DNA of 64,000 nt from Cristatella mucedo (Eukaryota; Bryozoa; Phylactolaemata; Cristatellidae), in NCBI GenBank assembly GCA_009760855.2, contig WPIO01000063.1, forward strand, positions 1 to 64,000, in the 5' to 3' direction. Within the stretch, counting starts at the first letter, position 1; every line of letters begins with the position of its first letter. Shown here in pieces: positions 37,730 to 48,374 of the stretch. The notes beneath the pieces were generated by a model. It was not told the DNA's origin, ran no database searches, and saw only the letters and a list, made by a program, of their open reading frames with translations. The position numbers and the translations under genes were made by a program.

Positions 37730-40581
37730 TTCTCTGAGGGCGCTTTATCAAGTGCATTATTATCATCATTATTATAATTATTTGTCAGCGATCTGTAAAC
37801 CAACCGCATAGAGGAGGTTGCGGTTCCCCTAGATCGCTAATATGCCCATGGCCCATTATTGTTATCGTTATGCATGACACTACACATATTCGAAATGACC
37901 TAGATCATCGTGATATCGCGATGCAAGGCTTGTCTGTCACGAATGTCTCGTTGGCCAAAATGCACAACTTCTAGCCGACCTGCACGGTCTCCCCATAAAG
38001 CAGCTTGTGGAACTCAAGGCTCTGTCACTCAGTTTGTGTTCCCTTCATTCTGCTGTCTCAGATAAGCCATCAAAAATACTTCCTACTCATCTTTCCCATC
38101 GCGAAATCCTTTGATGCTTGTCGTTGGCTGTGCCTCTAACGATTTTCAAATAGCTTTGAGATACCGCCTTAAGTTCGTGTTCTCCCACAGCCTTTAAATC
38201 GTTACCGACTGAAATTTTGACGTCACCTAATTTGGTTACGACAAAACAAATTAAGACCCCCATGCTCCTTTTAGAATTTGCTCCGTTCGTGTGAACTATT
38301 ATGTGTGTGATCGTGCGTGCTGAAATCGTCCGTGCTATTACTAACGGGTTGACATGCTTCCTTTCTAGCAAATGTAAAGCTGCTCACAGTATCCTCTACG
38401 GCCCTGTGTACGTATATATCGTATTCTTAAAATATTTGGAAAAGTCAAAATGCCTTGTACATCTGGCTCTCATTCAAATTCTGCCTGTAATTGCCTGATA
38501 AGTCGATCCAAAGCACCTGTGTGCGACTAACAACTCCACTCCTCGGTTTGCACTAATTTGAGTACAGGTGGTTCTTCCGGCCTACGTAATGAGGTGCTTG
38601 CAGTTCGCTCAAAACTTAGTGCTTAGGCTTGCCGGTCTCGAACGTCGCAGTTGCCACATCACACCACTTCTCATCGATCAGGACTGGCTTCGCATCAACA
38701 GCAGACTGACTTAGAGATTCCGTCACTAATGGTTAGGGTCTTCATTCTGGTGCACAGCATTTCTAATCCGAATATAAATTCCAATCAGATTTTCATGCGA
38801 AAATCGTGTAGCTGCGCCTCCAGCACATCTCAAAGCCTTCGAAAGTCATACTTGTTATTGAGATGCACCCTAAGCCTGGGGTTCGCTCCCGATTGACGTC
38901 ACGACATTCCCTGAGGTGACATTTAAAAAGAAGCTAAAATGCACGATTTCCTCACTGCATTTGTTCCGTCCTAGCAAATTGTTCTTTGTGTGTTTATTCG
39001 TGCTGACGCTACACATGCTATGGCATAACAATGTCTTATTATTACTACTATCGTCAGTTTTAAGTAGGTGTGCACATGCATTTTAGGTATTTTGTGAGCA
39101 GTGCATAAACCAGTAACGACTGCAGAAGAGAGACACTGCCGCAGTAAATCCCCGATGAACACAAGAAGGTGACCGGATATTGGCCACTGGCTTCTCTTTT
39201 GTCTTCAGATTAGTTACGCTGAGCTTTCAGCAATGCTGGATAAAAGTCTGAGCTGGAACAAGCGGTTTCTCGGCTATGCTCGTCGCGACATTAACACACT
39301 GACCGAATTTGGGAAGATCTTGTTTGCAGCGCTGCAGATGCAGTCGATGAAACTTTACATGACGGTATGAATTGACTGCCTGCTCTGCCGGAGCTGAGCG
39401 CTAAAGAAAACGATGCGTCCAATGTGTCGCACGATTTTTCAGGGCAAAGATCTCGACCGCACAGTAGGGCTTAACACAGACTACGTCGGCACTATGGACT
39501 TCACCGTGGACGAAGCTGATATCGAGTTTCTTACGCAGGTACGAACCTATTTCTGCTGGCTCACTGGTAGTTTCGTTAATAATATGGAATTGCTGTGGCA
39601 GTATTAAGCAATTTCGGCTATTGTGCCACTCGATTGCATGCGTCGATTTTATGGATTTGCTGAGACAGTGATAGCGTTTGGTCTGAATTCTATTGTGATA
39701 AAGGCCCGTGATATCCACCGGCAAAAATATTAGAACCCTGAATCGTAAACTAGGGGTAAGACACTTGACACACGACGACCCTGACACTTTCACAACGTTG
39801 TGGGTTCGAGTCATGTCATAGGGGCACTATTGATCGCCCATTGCGAGTGAGAGTGATTGCCTCTAAGACTCTTTTGTCGGATATAAGCCGTTAATATGGC
39901 CTAGGACTCTAGTTTTTTACTGTATAACTTCTGCTTACAATTTCAAATCTTTTATTTTGAATCTACCTTCTATTGCTCTCAGTTCATTTATATGCAAAAT
40001 CGAGAAGGCTTCAGCAACTTTAAATTTAATTTGACTCTTACCTTCGATTAGCACAGATTTCGAGGCTGTACGGCTGAATAATTTCTCTGCATTCGGCAGC
40101 TCATTTCTGCAACGTATCTCGAAGTTGAAGAGTTCTGCTTTTAGCATTACCTTTTGTCCACGTTCGGCTTATTTGTGCAATAGCGTTTATTCACCCGAGC
40201 GCTTCTCCTTCTCGTGCTAATAATATTACTGATGCTAATAATAGTCTCGATTCCTCGATATTCTATTTCTCCGAGTCTAACAGTGGTAGCTGGCACTTGC
40301 TCGAGTTGGGCTCGTCGCGCTAAGTAAGTGCATCTAGTACCCTGGTGTGCTTAAAGTAACTATGGCTAACGGCGCTTCCTGTATTGCTAGTATCCATGCT
40401 GGATAGAAGTCCACGAAGCCAGTTCTTGGTTAGCATTTGAGTCAGGGATAAGTCGGTGAGTAGCTTCGCCCTTACGTGCTTACTTTGTTCTTGTTTGCAG
40501 CAAGGTTACGAAACTACGAAAGCATTCCTGCTTAACTATGCTCGATCGCACAGCCTGGAAAAGCGCCAGGCGCACACATAG
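28066..40581 (+). CDS. Patatin-like phospholipase with EF-hand module
   Basis: Thirteen GT-AG exons join in phase to 585 residues: 28066-28410, 29394-29535, 29624-29760, 32326-32461, 32825-32923, 34009-34139, 34224-34372, 34496-34580, 35326-35415, 35521-35631, 39209-39364, 39443-39538, 40501-40581. The start ATG has A at -3 and G at +4. Residues 1-6 (MGLGFS) fit an N-myristoylation consensus. The patatin core shows GGGGKG (102-107, oxyanion hole), GASAG (129-133, nucleophile Ser131) and DGG (273-275, catalytic Asp273), followed by FNEKTLGF near 321. A degenerate EF-hand loop (416-427) and a canonical one, DLDGDGVISYAE (469-480), precede a patatin C-terminal part (DLDRTVGL, GTMDFTV, QGYETTKAFL). 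Family knowledge says it hydrolyses acyl lipids. Calcium control and membrane anchoring are inferred. The acceptor of exon 7 is the least certain. Introns hold many retroelements. Confidence 0.9.
29843..29900 (-). mobile_element. Degenerate LINE tail in intron 3
   Basis: ataataataataataatga followed by tctagcgccctaatag resembles a decayed reversed family tail. It is short and weak. Confidence 0.4.
30200..30720. other. Intron 3 sequence, possible hAT-type terminus
   Basis: At 30207 the sequence aagggtcagcaaactttttg resembles the terminal inverted repeats of hAT elements. No matching opposite terminus was found, so only a hint is recorded. No exon is needed here: exon 3 joins exon 4 in phase. 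Confidence 0.3.
30864..31033. repeat. Two-copy 85-bp tandem repeat
   Basis: Two nearly identical units start with gccaaggtccgccaagcagg at 30864 and 30949, followed by identical ccagccacccagggtgtcag stretches. They lie in intron 3. The open frames on both strands across this area are not supported as exons. Confidence 0.9.
31305..31436. repeat. (GT)n microsatellite in intron 3
   Basis: Imperfect GT/GC-GT repeat of about 130 bases. Frames across it are compositional artefacts. Confidence 0.9.
31725..31985 (+). repeat. Dispersed repeat, related to 16970-17480
   Basis: It has the same order of landmarks as the 17-kb copy: gggtacctttcaaaagac, gtgggatcgaaagtt, aacaaatctaccgacctctgcat. It lies in intron 3 and its type is unknown. 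Confidence 0.45.
32924..34008. other. Intron 5 of the patatin gene, nothing recognised
   Basis: An open frame at 33455-33700 has no family resemblance. Exons 5 and 6 join in phase across this region, so it is not required for the protein. Confidence 0.45.
34825..35040 (-). mobile_element. LINE 3' tail copy in intron 8
   Basis: cataataataataatgcact, then aagcgccctcagagaact and ctctttctaggcgctttaca, continuing through the reversed 3' UTR to about 35040. It is well preserved, reversed relative to the gene, and has no ORF. Confidence 0.8.
35775..36330 (-). mobile_element. LINE 3' fragment in intron 10
   Basis: A reversed family tail (about 35775-35880) is followed by reversed 3' UTR and part of the RT thumb region. 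Reversed motifs such as ttggaatatgacacctagat and actagtaa-ttggttttatc are shared with 3670-3800 and 54550-54680. 5'-truncated and inactive. Confidence 0.75.
37000..37345 (+). mobile_element. Internally deleted LINE fragment in intron 10
   Basis: A short RT-thumb-like stretch (ctttaatagtcattgaagca...gagaagctggaaagccta) joins directly to 3' UTR and tail sequence, ending in attattactattattac. The middle is missing compared with the fuller copies. Confidence 0.65.
37500..37785 (+). mobile_element. LINE 3' tail copy with GA expansion
   Basis: 3' UTR (gtgctgacactgtgaatgct) and tail of the family, ending in attattatcatcattatt. Within the tail the expected cctagaaagagattgag is replaced by a long GA run, after which the tail resumes with gggagttctctgagggcgct. 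Confidence 0.85.
37664..37725. repeat. (GA)n microsatellite inside a LINE tail
   Basis: About 30 GA units sit exactly where other tail copies read agaaagagattgag. The flanks on both sides are normal tail sequence. Confidence 0.95.
37885..38390 (+). mobile_element. Diverged LINE C-terminal fragment in intron 10
   Basis: Resembles the end of the RT ORF (ctagccgacctgcacggtctcc, near 37971) and its 3' UTR, ending near the gcttccttt-tagcaaatgtaaag motif at 38355-38380, without a normal tail. Decayed. Confidence 0.5.
38620..39060 (+). mobile_element. Diverged LINE C-terminal fragment in intron 10
   Basis: A gtcgcagttgccacatcaca motif (near 38643), tttaaaaagaagctaaaatg (near 38921) and a terminal attattactactatc match the order of the fuller copy at 15930-16528. 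The body is decayed and inactive. Confidence 0.6.
39745..39900 (+). mobile_element. tRNA-derived SINE in intron 12
   Basis: A B-box (GGTTCGAGTC, near 39803) is preceded by gtaagacacttgacacacga. The following body (ggggcact, gcgagtgagag, gactcttttgtcggatataa) matches the 27380-27560 SINE in order. Confidence 0.6.
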
Positions 40582-41675
40582 AGGACCCAGTCTCCGAGGT
40601 CGTGTACTCACCGTGAAAAGAACAAGGCCGCATCCTTTTCGCTGACAGCAAAAATTGCGCTACAATGCATTACTTTGAGCGATTAAACAGTAGCCAGACA
40701 CCTGCTTATCTCGATTCCTGTTCGTTGTCAGCAGCAAAAAAAGTCGTTCGACGAAGAAGGTATTTACAGTGTTTCGTGGCTGTAGTGCCGGCCAAGCACA
40801 GCCAAGTCTTCAAGACAAAACACACGTGACGAGGCAATTCGTCCAAATCTCTGGTGCCGCTGTCCGACGGTTTTTTGCGAAATAAGCGATCGAAGCCTGG
40901 GGTTCAGCTAGCTTGCTTGCGTTTGTCTAGCCAGGCGACAATCGAGCGCCGCGGCAAAAACCACCCAGAGAAAATGTCGCGAAAAAAACCAATTCGTCCT
41001 TGTGAATTACCTCCCTTGTGGCGAAGGAGTGCTGAAGTGAGAGGCCGAGGCCGAAGGCTGGCAGAGGCACACTAACGTGCTCCTTTTGGAGATACTGCAC
41101 CACGTGAAGACTCTGCTACTGAAGTCGTGCCTTCGGAGGAGCCGTAACCTTGCTCTTTTTTGCTATGCCTACATCTCTTCATCTCAGTTACTTCATCACC
41201 AAACGCACTATTTTCATAGCTTGGTGTTGGTGCGCAAGAATTTTGTGTGCAATCAAATGTATGATCATGATAATTAGATGTTTTGTAACCTCTAATGCGT
41301 CATATTTTCTCTTATTGTGTCTAATATATTTGGTAATTCGAGTGTAACGGTGACTAAAGCAGTGTTATTTCATGTCCAGAGGGCTCTAATAATTTTGAAA
41401 ACCACATTTAGAGGGTTCTAAACAGGTCTTCTATGCTCTAACCACGAAAATTTTTGATTTATAAATAAAGGATCCTACTTCACGGAAATACACCTATCGC
41501 CGAAGAGCATGAAACCGATTAACCATGATAAACGAGGGATGACCATATACTGAGTCTTTGGGACAAGTGATTTGGGCCCGCGAGATCAGATATCACTCAT
41601 ATACTGCCGGTACTCAGCTTGGTATTTGCTGTTTAAGCTGCTAGAATTTGCTGCAGCTACTAATGAGGTGAATGC
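40582..41675. other. 3' flank of the patatin gene
   Basis: No ORF was recognised. A canonical AATAAA lies at 41464-41469, about 880 bases after the stop codon, and is a possible polyadenylation signal. Nothing nearer is convincing. Confidence 0.35.
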
Positions 41676-42394
41676 TTGCCTTGCAGTAATCGATTCTGGA
41701 TGTTGGCCAATTTCTTTAATGACGTTAAAATGGAACCGCTACTCTTAGGACACCCCAAATGTGTGACTGGACTAGAAGACTTTGCTCTTCTAATCGGCGA
41801 TGCTTGTTCGCGACCATTTAGGAATTTAGGTGTCTTCTTTTATAGGTGCCTACATTTTAAAAGCTTCGTTAGGAAGACTGCTGTCACAGATAACCATCAA
41901 GTCCGATCTCTATCTAAGATGAGGAACTGTCTATCGCAGTGGCTTGCAAGCAATTTAACTGGCTTCCTGGTTCTGTCTCGGCTAGATTATTGCAATTCCT
42001 GTTTGACTGGGCTACCGAAAGAGCCACTGGGCCAGTGCAGCTTTTTATGGATAGGCTACCAGGCTACTTTACAAATCACAGCGGTTTGACCATTTGTCCT
42101 TAGCTGAAGGAGCATTAGGGATTTTCGGTCGATCAATGGATACGGATTAAAGTTCTTATGCTGACCCACAAGACCTGCCACGGCTTGGCGTCTTCGTACC
42201 TAACTGACCTGCTGCACCAGTTTCAGCTTCTTCGTAACCTCGAGTACTGCATGGACAATAAATTAGCCGTTGCATTCCCCTGCTCTAGGACCGTTGGCAG
42301 CTCAGGCTTTGGCTGTGCAGGTCCGAGACTGTGGAACTCGCTTCCACGATTCTTACGTCATCCACTGACAGCTGCCTTTCGCCCCTCTGCCGCT
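41676..42394 (+). pseudogene. CR1-like RT C-terminal fragment, second family
   Basis: Recognisable RT thumb and C-terminal segments include FRNLGVFF, LDYCNSCLTGLP and HGLASSYLTDLL...NKLAVAF...GPRLWNSLP, spread over two frames with stops between. It differs from the main family and resembles the minus-strand fragment nested at 14803-15340. The 3' side runs straight into the dispersed repeat at 42395, probably its own 3' UTR. Confidence 0.8.
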
Positions 42395-42990
42395 GGAGCG
42401 CCGGCGGCTGTTTAGGTAGTCTTCCGATTCTTCGTCAGGACAGTGCCCAATGCTCGTAGCCTCGTGAATCGTATTGCCTCGCAGGTTAGCGACGAGTCAG
42501 TGCTTAAAGTTCAAGAGCCGCCACAACAGACGATCGAACTGTGCGGAATTTCCTGGATTCTTTAAGGCAAACTCACCAGTTACTCTTACGACAATGTGTA
42601 AAGGCTCGATGGCATTTTCTGCAACCGTGCTGTAAGGGACCTACTGAATAAAGCAAAAAGGAGGAAACGATCAATACGATTTGCCTGCCGGCTCTCTATA
42701 ATCTAAGTAAAAATGATTGAGCTTAAATTACTCTGGCTTTGGAGCTCCTGGGTTCCTCACTGGATGCTGACACCATGACACTCCCGTCTCCATTTGAGTT
42801 TTAATGTGCCCGAAACGCTGCTAACTGTTAACCTGTCGCTTTAATAGTGCTAAGTAGACAATAATCATAAAAATGAGGAAGATGCAATTCCAGGGGAGCA
42901 GCCCAGGAAGATGCCTAGCTAATGCCTTTTTTACTTTCAGCCTCCCTCAATTCTCCTGTTCTCGGATGATCATCGAAGGTCATGATGCTG
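42395..42990 (+). repeat. Dispersed repeat, copy B (probable LINE 3' UTR)
   Basis: A diverged direct copy of 12895-13560. Shared landmarks include cggcggctgtttagg, tgtgcggaatttcctggatt, aaggcaaactcaccagt and taatagtgctaagtagacaa. It passes at its 3' end into the 15-bp minisatellite. Confidence 0.8.
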
Positions 42991-43905
42991 CTTATGATCC
43001 TGCCTTGTACGATCCTGCCTGATACGATCCTGCCTTGTACGATCCTGCCCGGTGCGATCCTGCCTTGTACTATCCTGCCTTGTACGATCCTGCCTTGCTC
43101 GATCCTGCCTTGTACGATCCTGCCTTGTACTATCCTGCCTGGTACGATCCTGCCTGATACGATCCTGCCTTGTACGATCCTGCCCGGTGCGATCCTGCCT
43201 TGTACTATCCTGCCTTGTACGATCCTGCCTTGCTCGATCCTGCCTTGTACGATCCTGCCTTGTACTATCCTGCCTGGTACGATCCTGCCTTGTCCGATCC
43301 TGCCTGGTACGATCCTGCCTTGTACGATCCTGCCTTGTACGATCCTGCCTTGCTCGATCCTGCCTTGTACGATCCTGCCTTGTACTATCCTGCCTGGTAC
43401 GATCCTGCCTTGTCCGATCCTGCCTGGTACGATCCTGCCTTGTACGATCCTGCCCGGTGCGATCCTGCCTTGTACTATCCTGCCTTGTACGATCCTGCCT
43501 GGTACGATCCTGCCTTGTACGATCCTGCCCGGTGCGATCCTGCCTGGTACGATCCTGCCTTGTCCGATCCTGCCTGGTACGATGCGATCCTGCCCGGTGC
43601 GATCCTGCCTTGTACTATCCTGCCTTGTACGATCCTGCCTGGTACGATCCTGCCTTGTACGATCCTGCCCGGTGCGATCCTGCCTTGTACTATCCTGCCT
43701 TGTACGATCCTGCCTTGTACGATCCTGCCTAGTACGATCATGCGTAGTACGATTCTGCCCGGCACGATCCTGCCTGGTACGATCCTGCCTTGTACGATCC
43801 TGCCTTGTACGATCCTGCCTTGTACGATCCTGCCTAGTACGATCATGCATAGTACGACTCTGCCCGGTACGATCCTGCCTGGTACGATCCTGCCCGGTGC
43901 GATCC
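42991..43905. repeat. 15-bp minisatellite, about 60 units
   Basis: Tandem units of GATCCTGCCTTGTAC with a small set of variants at the last six or seven bases (TGGTAC, CCGGTGC, TTGCTC, TTGTCC, TGATAC, TAGTAC) and TATCC replacing GATCC in some units. The variants recur in order: a nine-unit (135-bp) block starting at about 43011 is followed by an identical nine-unit block. One unit is interrupted by an extra gatgc near 43580. Because 15 is divisible by 3, all frames stay open; the resulting long ORFs are not genes. Confidence 0.97.
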
Positions 43906-43984
43906 TGCCGACGCTGCCGCTCCACAAGCCAGACCTGCAAAGTCTTCTATTTGCATCTAGCCTGGAATTGTCACCATGCTCTCC

Positions 43985-44235
43985 TCGTGGGACAGCTTCC
44001 AAAAAACACAACGTAACCTGCAAAATTTCTGGCATGGCGACTTGTTTTGAAATGTAAAATAAGTAGCGAAGTTCGAAGATATTAGCAAGGCAAAATATAA
44101 GAGGCAGAAAATTACAAGGAAAGCAAAAACGAGAGAAAAAACAAGAAAACGTAAGGGGCAAATGGGTGATAAAAAACGACAGAAAAAGGATATAGATAGA
44201 GAGACAGAGCGAGAAAAAAAAAATATATATGTGTG

Positions 44236-44304
<69 letters not shown>

Positions 44305-44359
44305 CGAGGGAGAGAGAGAGAGATGAATAGATAGATAGATGAGAGAGAGAGAGAGAGAT

Positions 44360-44397
<38 letters not shown>

Positions 44398-45235
44398 AGA
44401 GAGCTGGAATGGACCAATGATAGGACAAAGTGGCTAAGAAATAAGGTATTACATAAATGGAAACACTCCGATCTCGTAAACTCTGGATTTTTGTTAATTT
44501 ATGTCTAGGGCATCGAGAAAAAAACACAGCCGTGAAGTGATGCTTGGAAAAGAGCATTGTTTGACAGTGGTCACGCGGATTTCATAGATGGAAGAAGAGT
44601 GCAGGAGGTATTCCGAGCGAAATAGTGCGGAAATTGAGGACGGCGTCTTTGCAGGAGAAGGTGAAACGCTGTCAGCTTAATATCCTGAGAAGAATGAGAT
44701 GAAGCAACAATGTGCATTCGATACAAAACTCGCCTCGTTTTAAGTTCAGAAATATGTTGCAAAGCAGCTGAGATAAGGCACTAACGGAGCGGCAGTAGGA
44801 GATATGCGAACCAAAGCGTACATCAAAAGAGGCTCTCAAAGGTTTGAAAATTAAAGGCACGCAAAGCAAAAGCAAATACGAGCACGATGTGAAGTCAAGC
44901 TGCCATGGATCTCTAGGTGTTCATGCAATTGACTACCTAGACTCGCTCGATGCCGATTGAGCTAGCGTTGCTTGCTTCTAGCATCGCTTGCTGTTCATGC
45001 GAATTTGAACTTGCATTTGAGCCTCAATCGAGCTTCAGCAGGTGAGTGGGTTCACCAAGCCACACGTGGAGTTACGTCAACTACCAGTGGTAGCATTCTG
45101 AGCGGCGGTAACTGTGGTGCGGCAATGTGAGACCGACCGAGATCCATTATTCCCTCAGCGACTGCTTAATTGGTAAATTCAAAATGCCTTGAATCGGATT
45201 TCGAACAGCTGCAAGCTGACACAAAGTAGCGATAA
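43985..45235 (+). repeat. Dispersed element with internal microsatellite, copy B
   Basis: Diverged direct copy of 20225-21730 without the two later insertions found in copy A. See landmarks atttctggcatggcgac at the start, gtgaaacgctg near 44662 and gtggtgcggcaatgtgagac near 45114. Confidence 0.85.
44222..44402. repeat. (AT)n and (AG)n microsatellite
   Basis: An AT/GT repeat (about 44222-44266) is followed by imperfect AG and GATA-like repeats to about 44402. It occupies the same place in copy B as the GT/GA repeat does in copy A. Confidence 0.95.
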
Positions 45236-48200
45236 AATAAAGACTATGCATCCTTATTACATCCGAGTCTTAAAATATGGTATATAGTCACACGCTGGCC
45301 AAGGGTATTGCCTGATTCTATAGCCAAAGGAATGAGGATTTGCATCAGTTTTCTGCCCATGCATGGTGTATATCGGTCAGCAGAGTCTGAGACGAGGTTT
45401 ACTTCTATCGGATTGATATTGAGTAGAGAATTGTTGTCTTCCATACATCTTCTGACATGAATGCCCCATTTGCTTTGAGCTAGCAGTTGGTTTTTAGAGA
45501 ACGTTGGATATATCAACGAATGCCTTTCGGACAGTTACGATTAGGTTAACTAAACTTTAGCTGTCTATGTAGCATGACATGACGCATTTAGCCTATCTAA
45601 AAGCCCATGGTGTTGCTCTGCAACCTGGTCGTAAAGCTTGAATTTTTAATCCTTCGAGGAATTGGGCCACAAGTAAAGCTTTAGAGTTCTTCCAATGGTT
45701 CACATGCTGCTGAAAATCAACTTTTGGTGTGACTTTTTGCGTTTACTCTTCACTGCAAGAAAACCTAAAACTGTGCTTTCTATTCGCTTATGGAAATACC
45801 GTTGGCCTGATCTTTTTGCTTGATCCAATGGCTTGCAAGACAATTTAGACTGTCTGGGTGAAGGCGACGACGCGAGTTTAACTTACCATGACGATCGCAT
45901 TCCTCTTGGTCAGCATAACTGCACGGCAGCAATTGATATTCAGCATGTGGAAAATACTGAAGATCACCTACATCTATCGAAATTAAGGACGACAATACTA
46001 TGGCCGACTAAATACTTGATAGACGACGTGTCAGAATTAGTGGGTTGCATGACAACGAACCTAAGTGCTATGCTATACTAGCAAAGTTGTCTGCATCTGT
46101 CGAGCGGGGATTGTTTGAGAAACGCTTGATCCACCGTGTATTTAACTTTTGCAGTGTATTGTCAATTGACCAAATATTTTGTGATGCATTCTTGCATGTG
46201 TTCGTACAAAAATGACGATGGTTCCGGCTGTGTAGTGAAAACAGTTAAGAAACATGGGTGCAGTGAAATCCGGTATCAGTGGGGAAGTTTTAGGATAGAT
46301 TACAGGGATTCGTGCAAGCGATGATGGCTCCGAAGGCACCCAATCGCAAAAAGCACGAGATAAAGAACTTTGCGAATCGTGATAGCGACATGCTACGGTA
46401 ATTAATAAAAACTTTAATCCGCTATATTATTTGGAATTATATCTTTCACTAGCCGCGTTCTAAATACGGATATACTCGTGGTTTTTAAGCTGCAATTTTA
46501 AGAAGATTTAAGAAAAATTTAAGAAAAAAGAAAAACAGAATAACAAAAGCCTCTTGGGAATGAATCGCACCTAGACTCTCAAATGCCACTGGCTCCAGTC
46601 TTCAAAGGCCATGCATTTAGTATCCGTGACTCAATCCAGGCTTTCAGACTTTGGGTTGCTGCATTCGCCATCGACCTATCCAATCACTCAGACTATTGAG
46701 ATCGGTATTCCCTGCGTGAGTGAGTTCGCTCTGGCAATCGTAGCGTTGTTCGACAGCCTTCCTTACCACCTGCTGCTCTAAATACTTTTTGAGGCACCGA
46801 AAAGCGTTGATGCCGTATGGAGCTGCCGAGCTTGATTTCAGATTTACTTGCGATAAGTACGAAGACGCATTGGTTATCTTTTGCAGTACAATTTGAGGAT
46901 TTTGGTTTTAACTTGACTAGTTCATCGGACGGGTAGTCAATTTGCAGTTCTCAGTTGGCTTGGTTTATTGTGGATCTGTTGAGCACTTTGGCCAGCTGTT
47001 GGATGTGGTGGGGTTAGAAAGCAAGGTCAGATACGACTGCATCACAGCACATGCCTAATCTAACTAGGAGTACAGCCGAGCTCGGTTGTACGTGTACTGG
47101 TCAGTTGCCTTGGCGTTCATGTCCACCAGCAGCTCAAACTAGCCTCAGGCTGCGTTTTACGTATCGCCCTGATTAGGCAGGGCTTAGACTCCTGTGTTAA
47201 AGCCGATTACTGTGCACTTTAAGATAGATTTGGTTGCCATGAATTTGCTCAATAATCTCAACTGCTGCCGACGGGGTCGCTAAATTTGATGGAAGAGGCA
47301 TTGGACGGCCTCTAACCTGCATTAGGCATTAGGCCTGAACAGCCGATGACGTCCCGACTGCTTGACTCACTATACCTGATAGGTCTCTGATACCTAGCAA
47401 CAAACAGGCCTCCAGAAAAATAATATTGACGTGACAATACATGAACTTGTTTTTTCAAAAATATATTGCAATGGGTACCGTTATATCACTAATACACAAA
47501 TAAATTATATCGTCGCAATAACCATTACCTATATCGTTAAAATAGTTATATGGTAGTTGCATTTTTAGGTTTCACAAATTAAAAGTACTTCCAGAGTCTT
47601 AAATCTGACCGCAATGTGTAGACCGCTGAGTGCAAACGTCTGTCCAGCATGTTTGGTAAACCTAGTATTACAATTTTTGTCTCTTTTACAGTGGCAATAT
47701 ATTCTATAAATTGCAATTAAAAAACAGTACAACGTGTTATTTATATTACAGTCTTCATATATGTAGTTTTAGCTTTGAACATTGGCGATGCAACAGCAAT
47801 ATTATTGTTCCAAGACCTGGCAGCAGGCAGTGTCAATTGTGATGTCAAAGCTTTCAGTGTCATTTGTTTGTTCATTCATTCCCACTGTTTCTATATTTAA
47901 AGGTGTGCGGTTTAGCCGCAAAGGATTACAGTATTTCGGTCCGGACCCTCACTACTGTGCCGGCGAGTATCCAATCGAAACTCCTACAGTTAGCAATAGG
48001 ACTAGTGCAGCTGCAAGCTGCCGGGTATTCGACTTGGTGAGCACCACTCTTTAGTAGTGAGCGTGTGCAACTCCGCCGCTTCACACGTGAGCTTGACCGT
48101 CAGTCCCTACTCTGATGTAATGACCTGGCAGGCCCCACTACGTATAAAGAGGAACAATTAGGCTGCTACTTGATGTCGCAAGTGGTGCTGCACTGAGAGA

Positions 48201-48374
48201 AAGAGTTAGAGTGCAAGTGCGAGCGAATGTGTGAGATGAAATGGGATGAGCGAGAAGCGCTAGCACCAGTACCTAAATGTGACTGTACTTTAGAATTTGT
48301 ATTGACGGTCTTGGTTATTTCTAAGGTGTGTGCTCTCTGTTTATCATTTAGAAGTGACACTAAGAGGAGCAACA
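45236..48374. other. Intergenic and 5' flank of the RBR ligase gene
   Basis: No exon or element could be recognised. Short frames (for example 45833-46081, 47782-48054) are not family-like. From 47400 to 47780 the DNA is AT-rich. An upstream 5' UTR exon for the ligase gene could lie here but cannot be seen from sequence alone. Confidence 0.35.

Noticed and set aside
42915-44016. Very long open frames (300+ codons) in several frames and both strands over the 15-bp array
   Set aside because: A 15-bp period keeps every frame open or closed together. The DPALY- or RTRQD-type repeats follow from the DNA repeat, with no start context, splice or family evidence.
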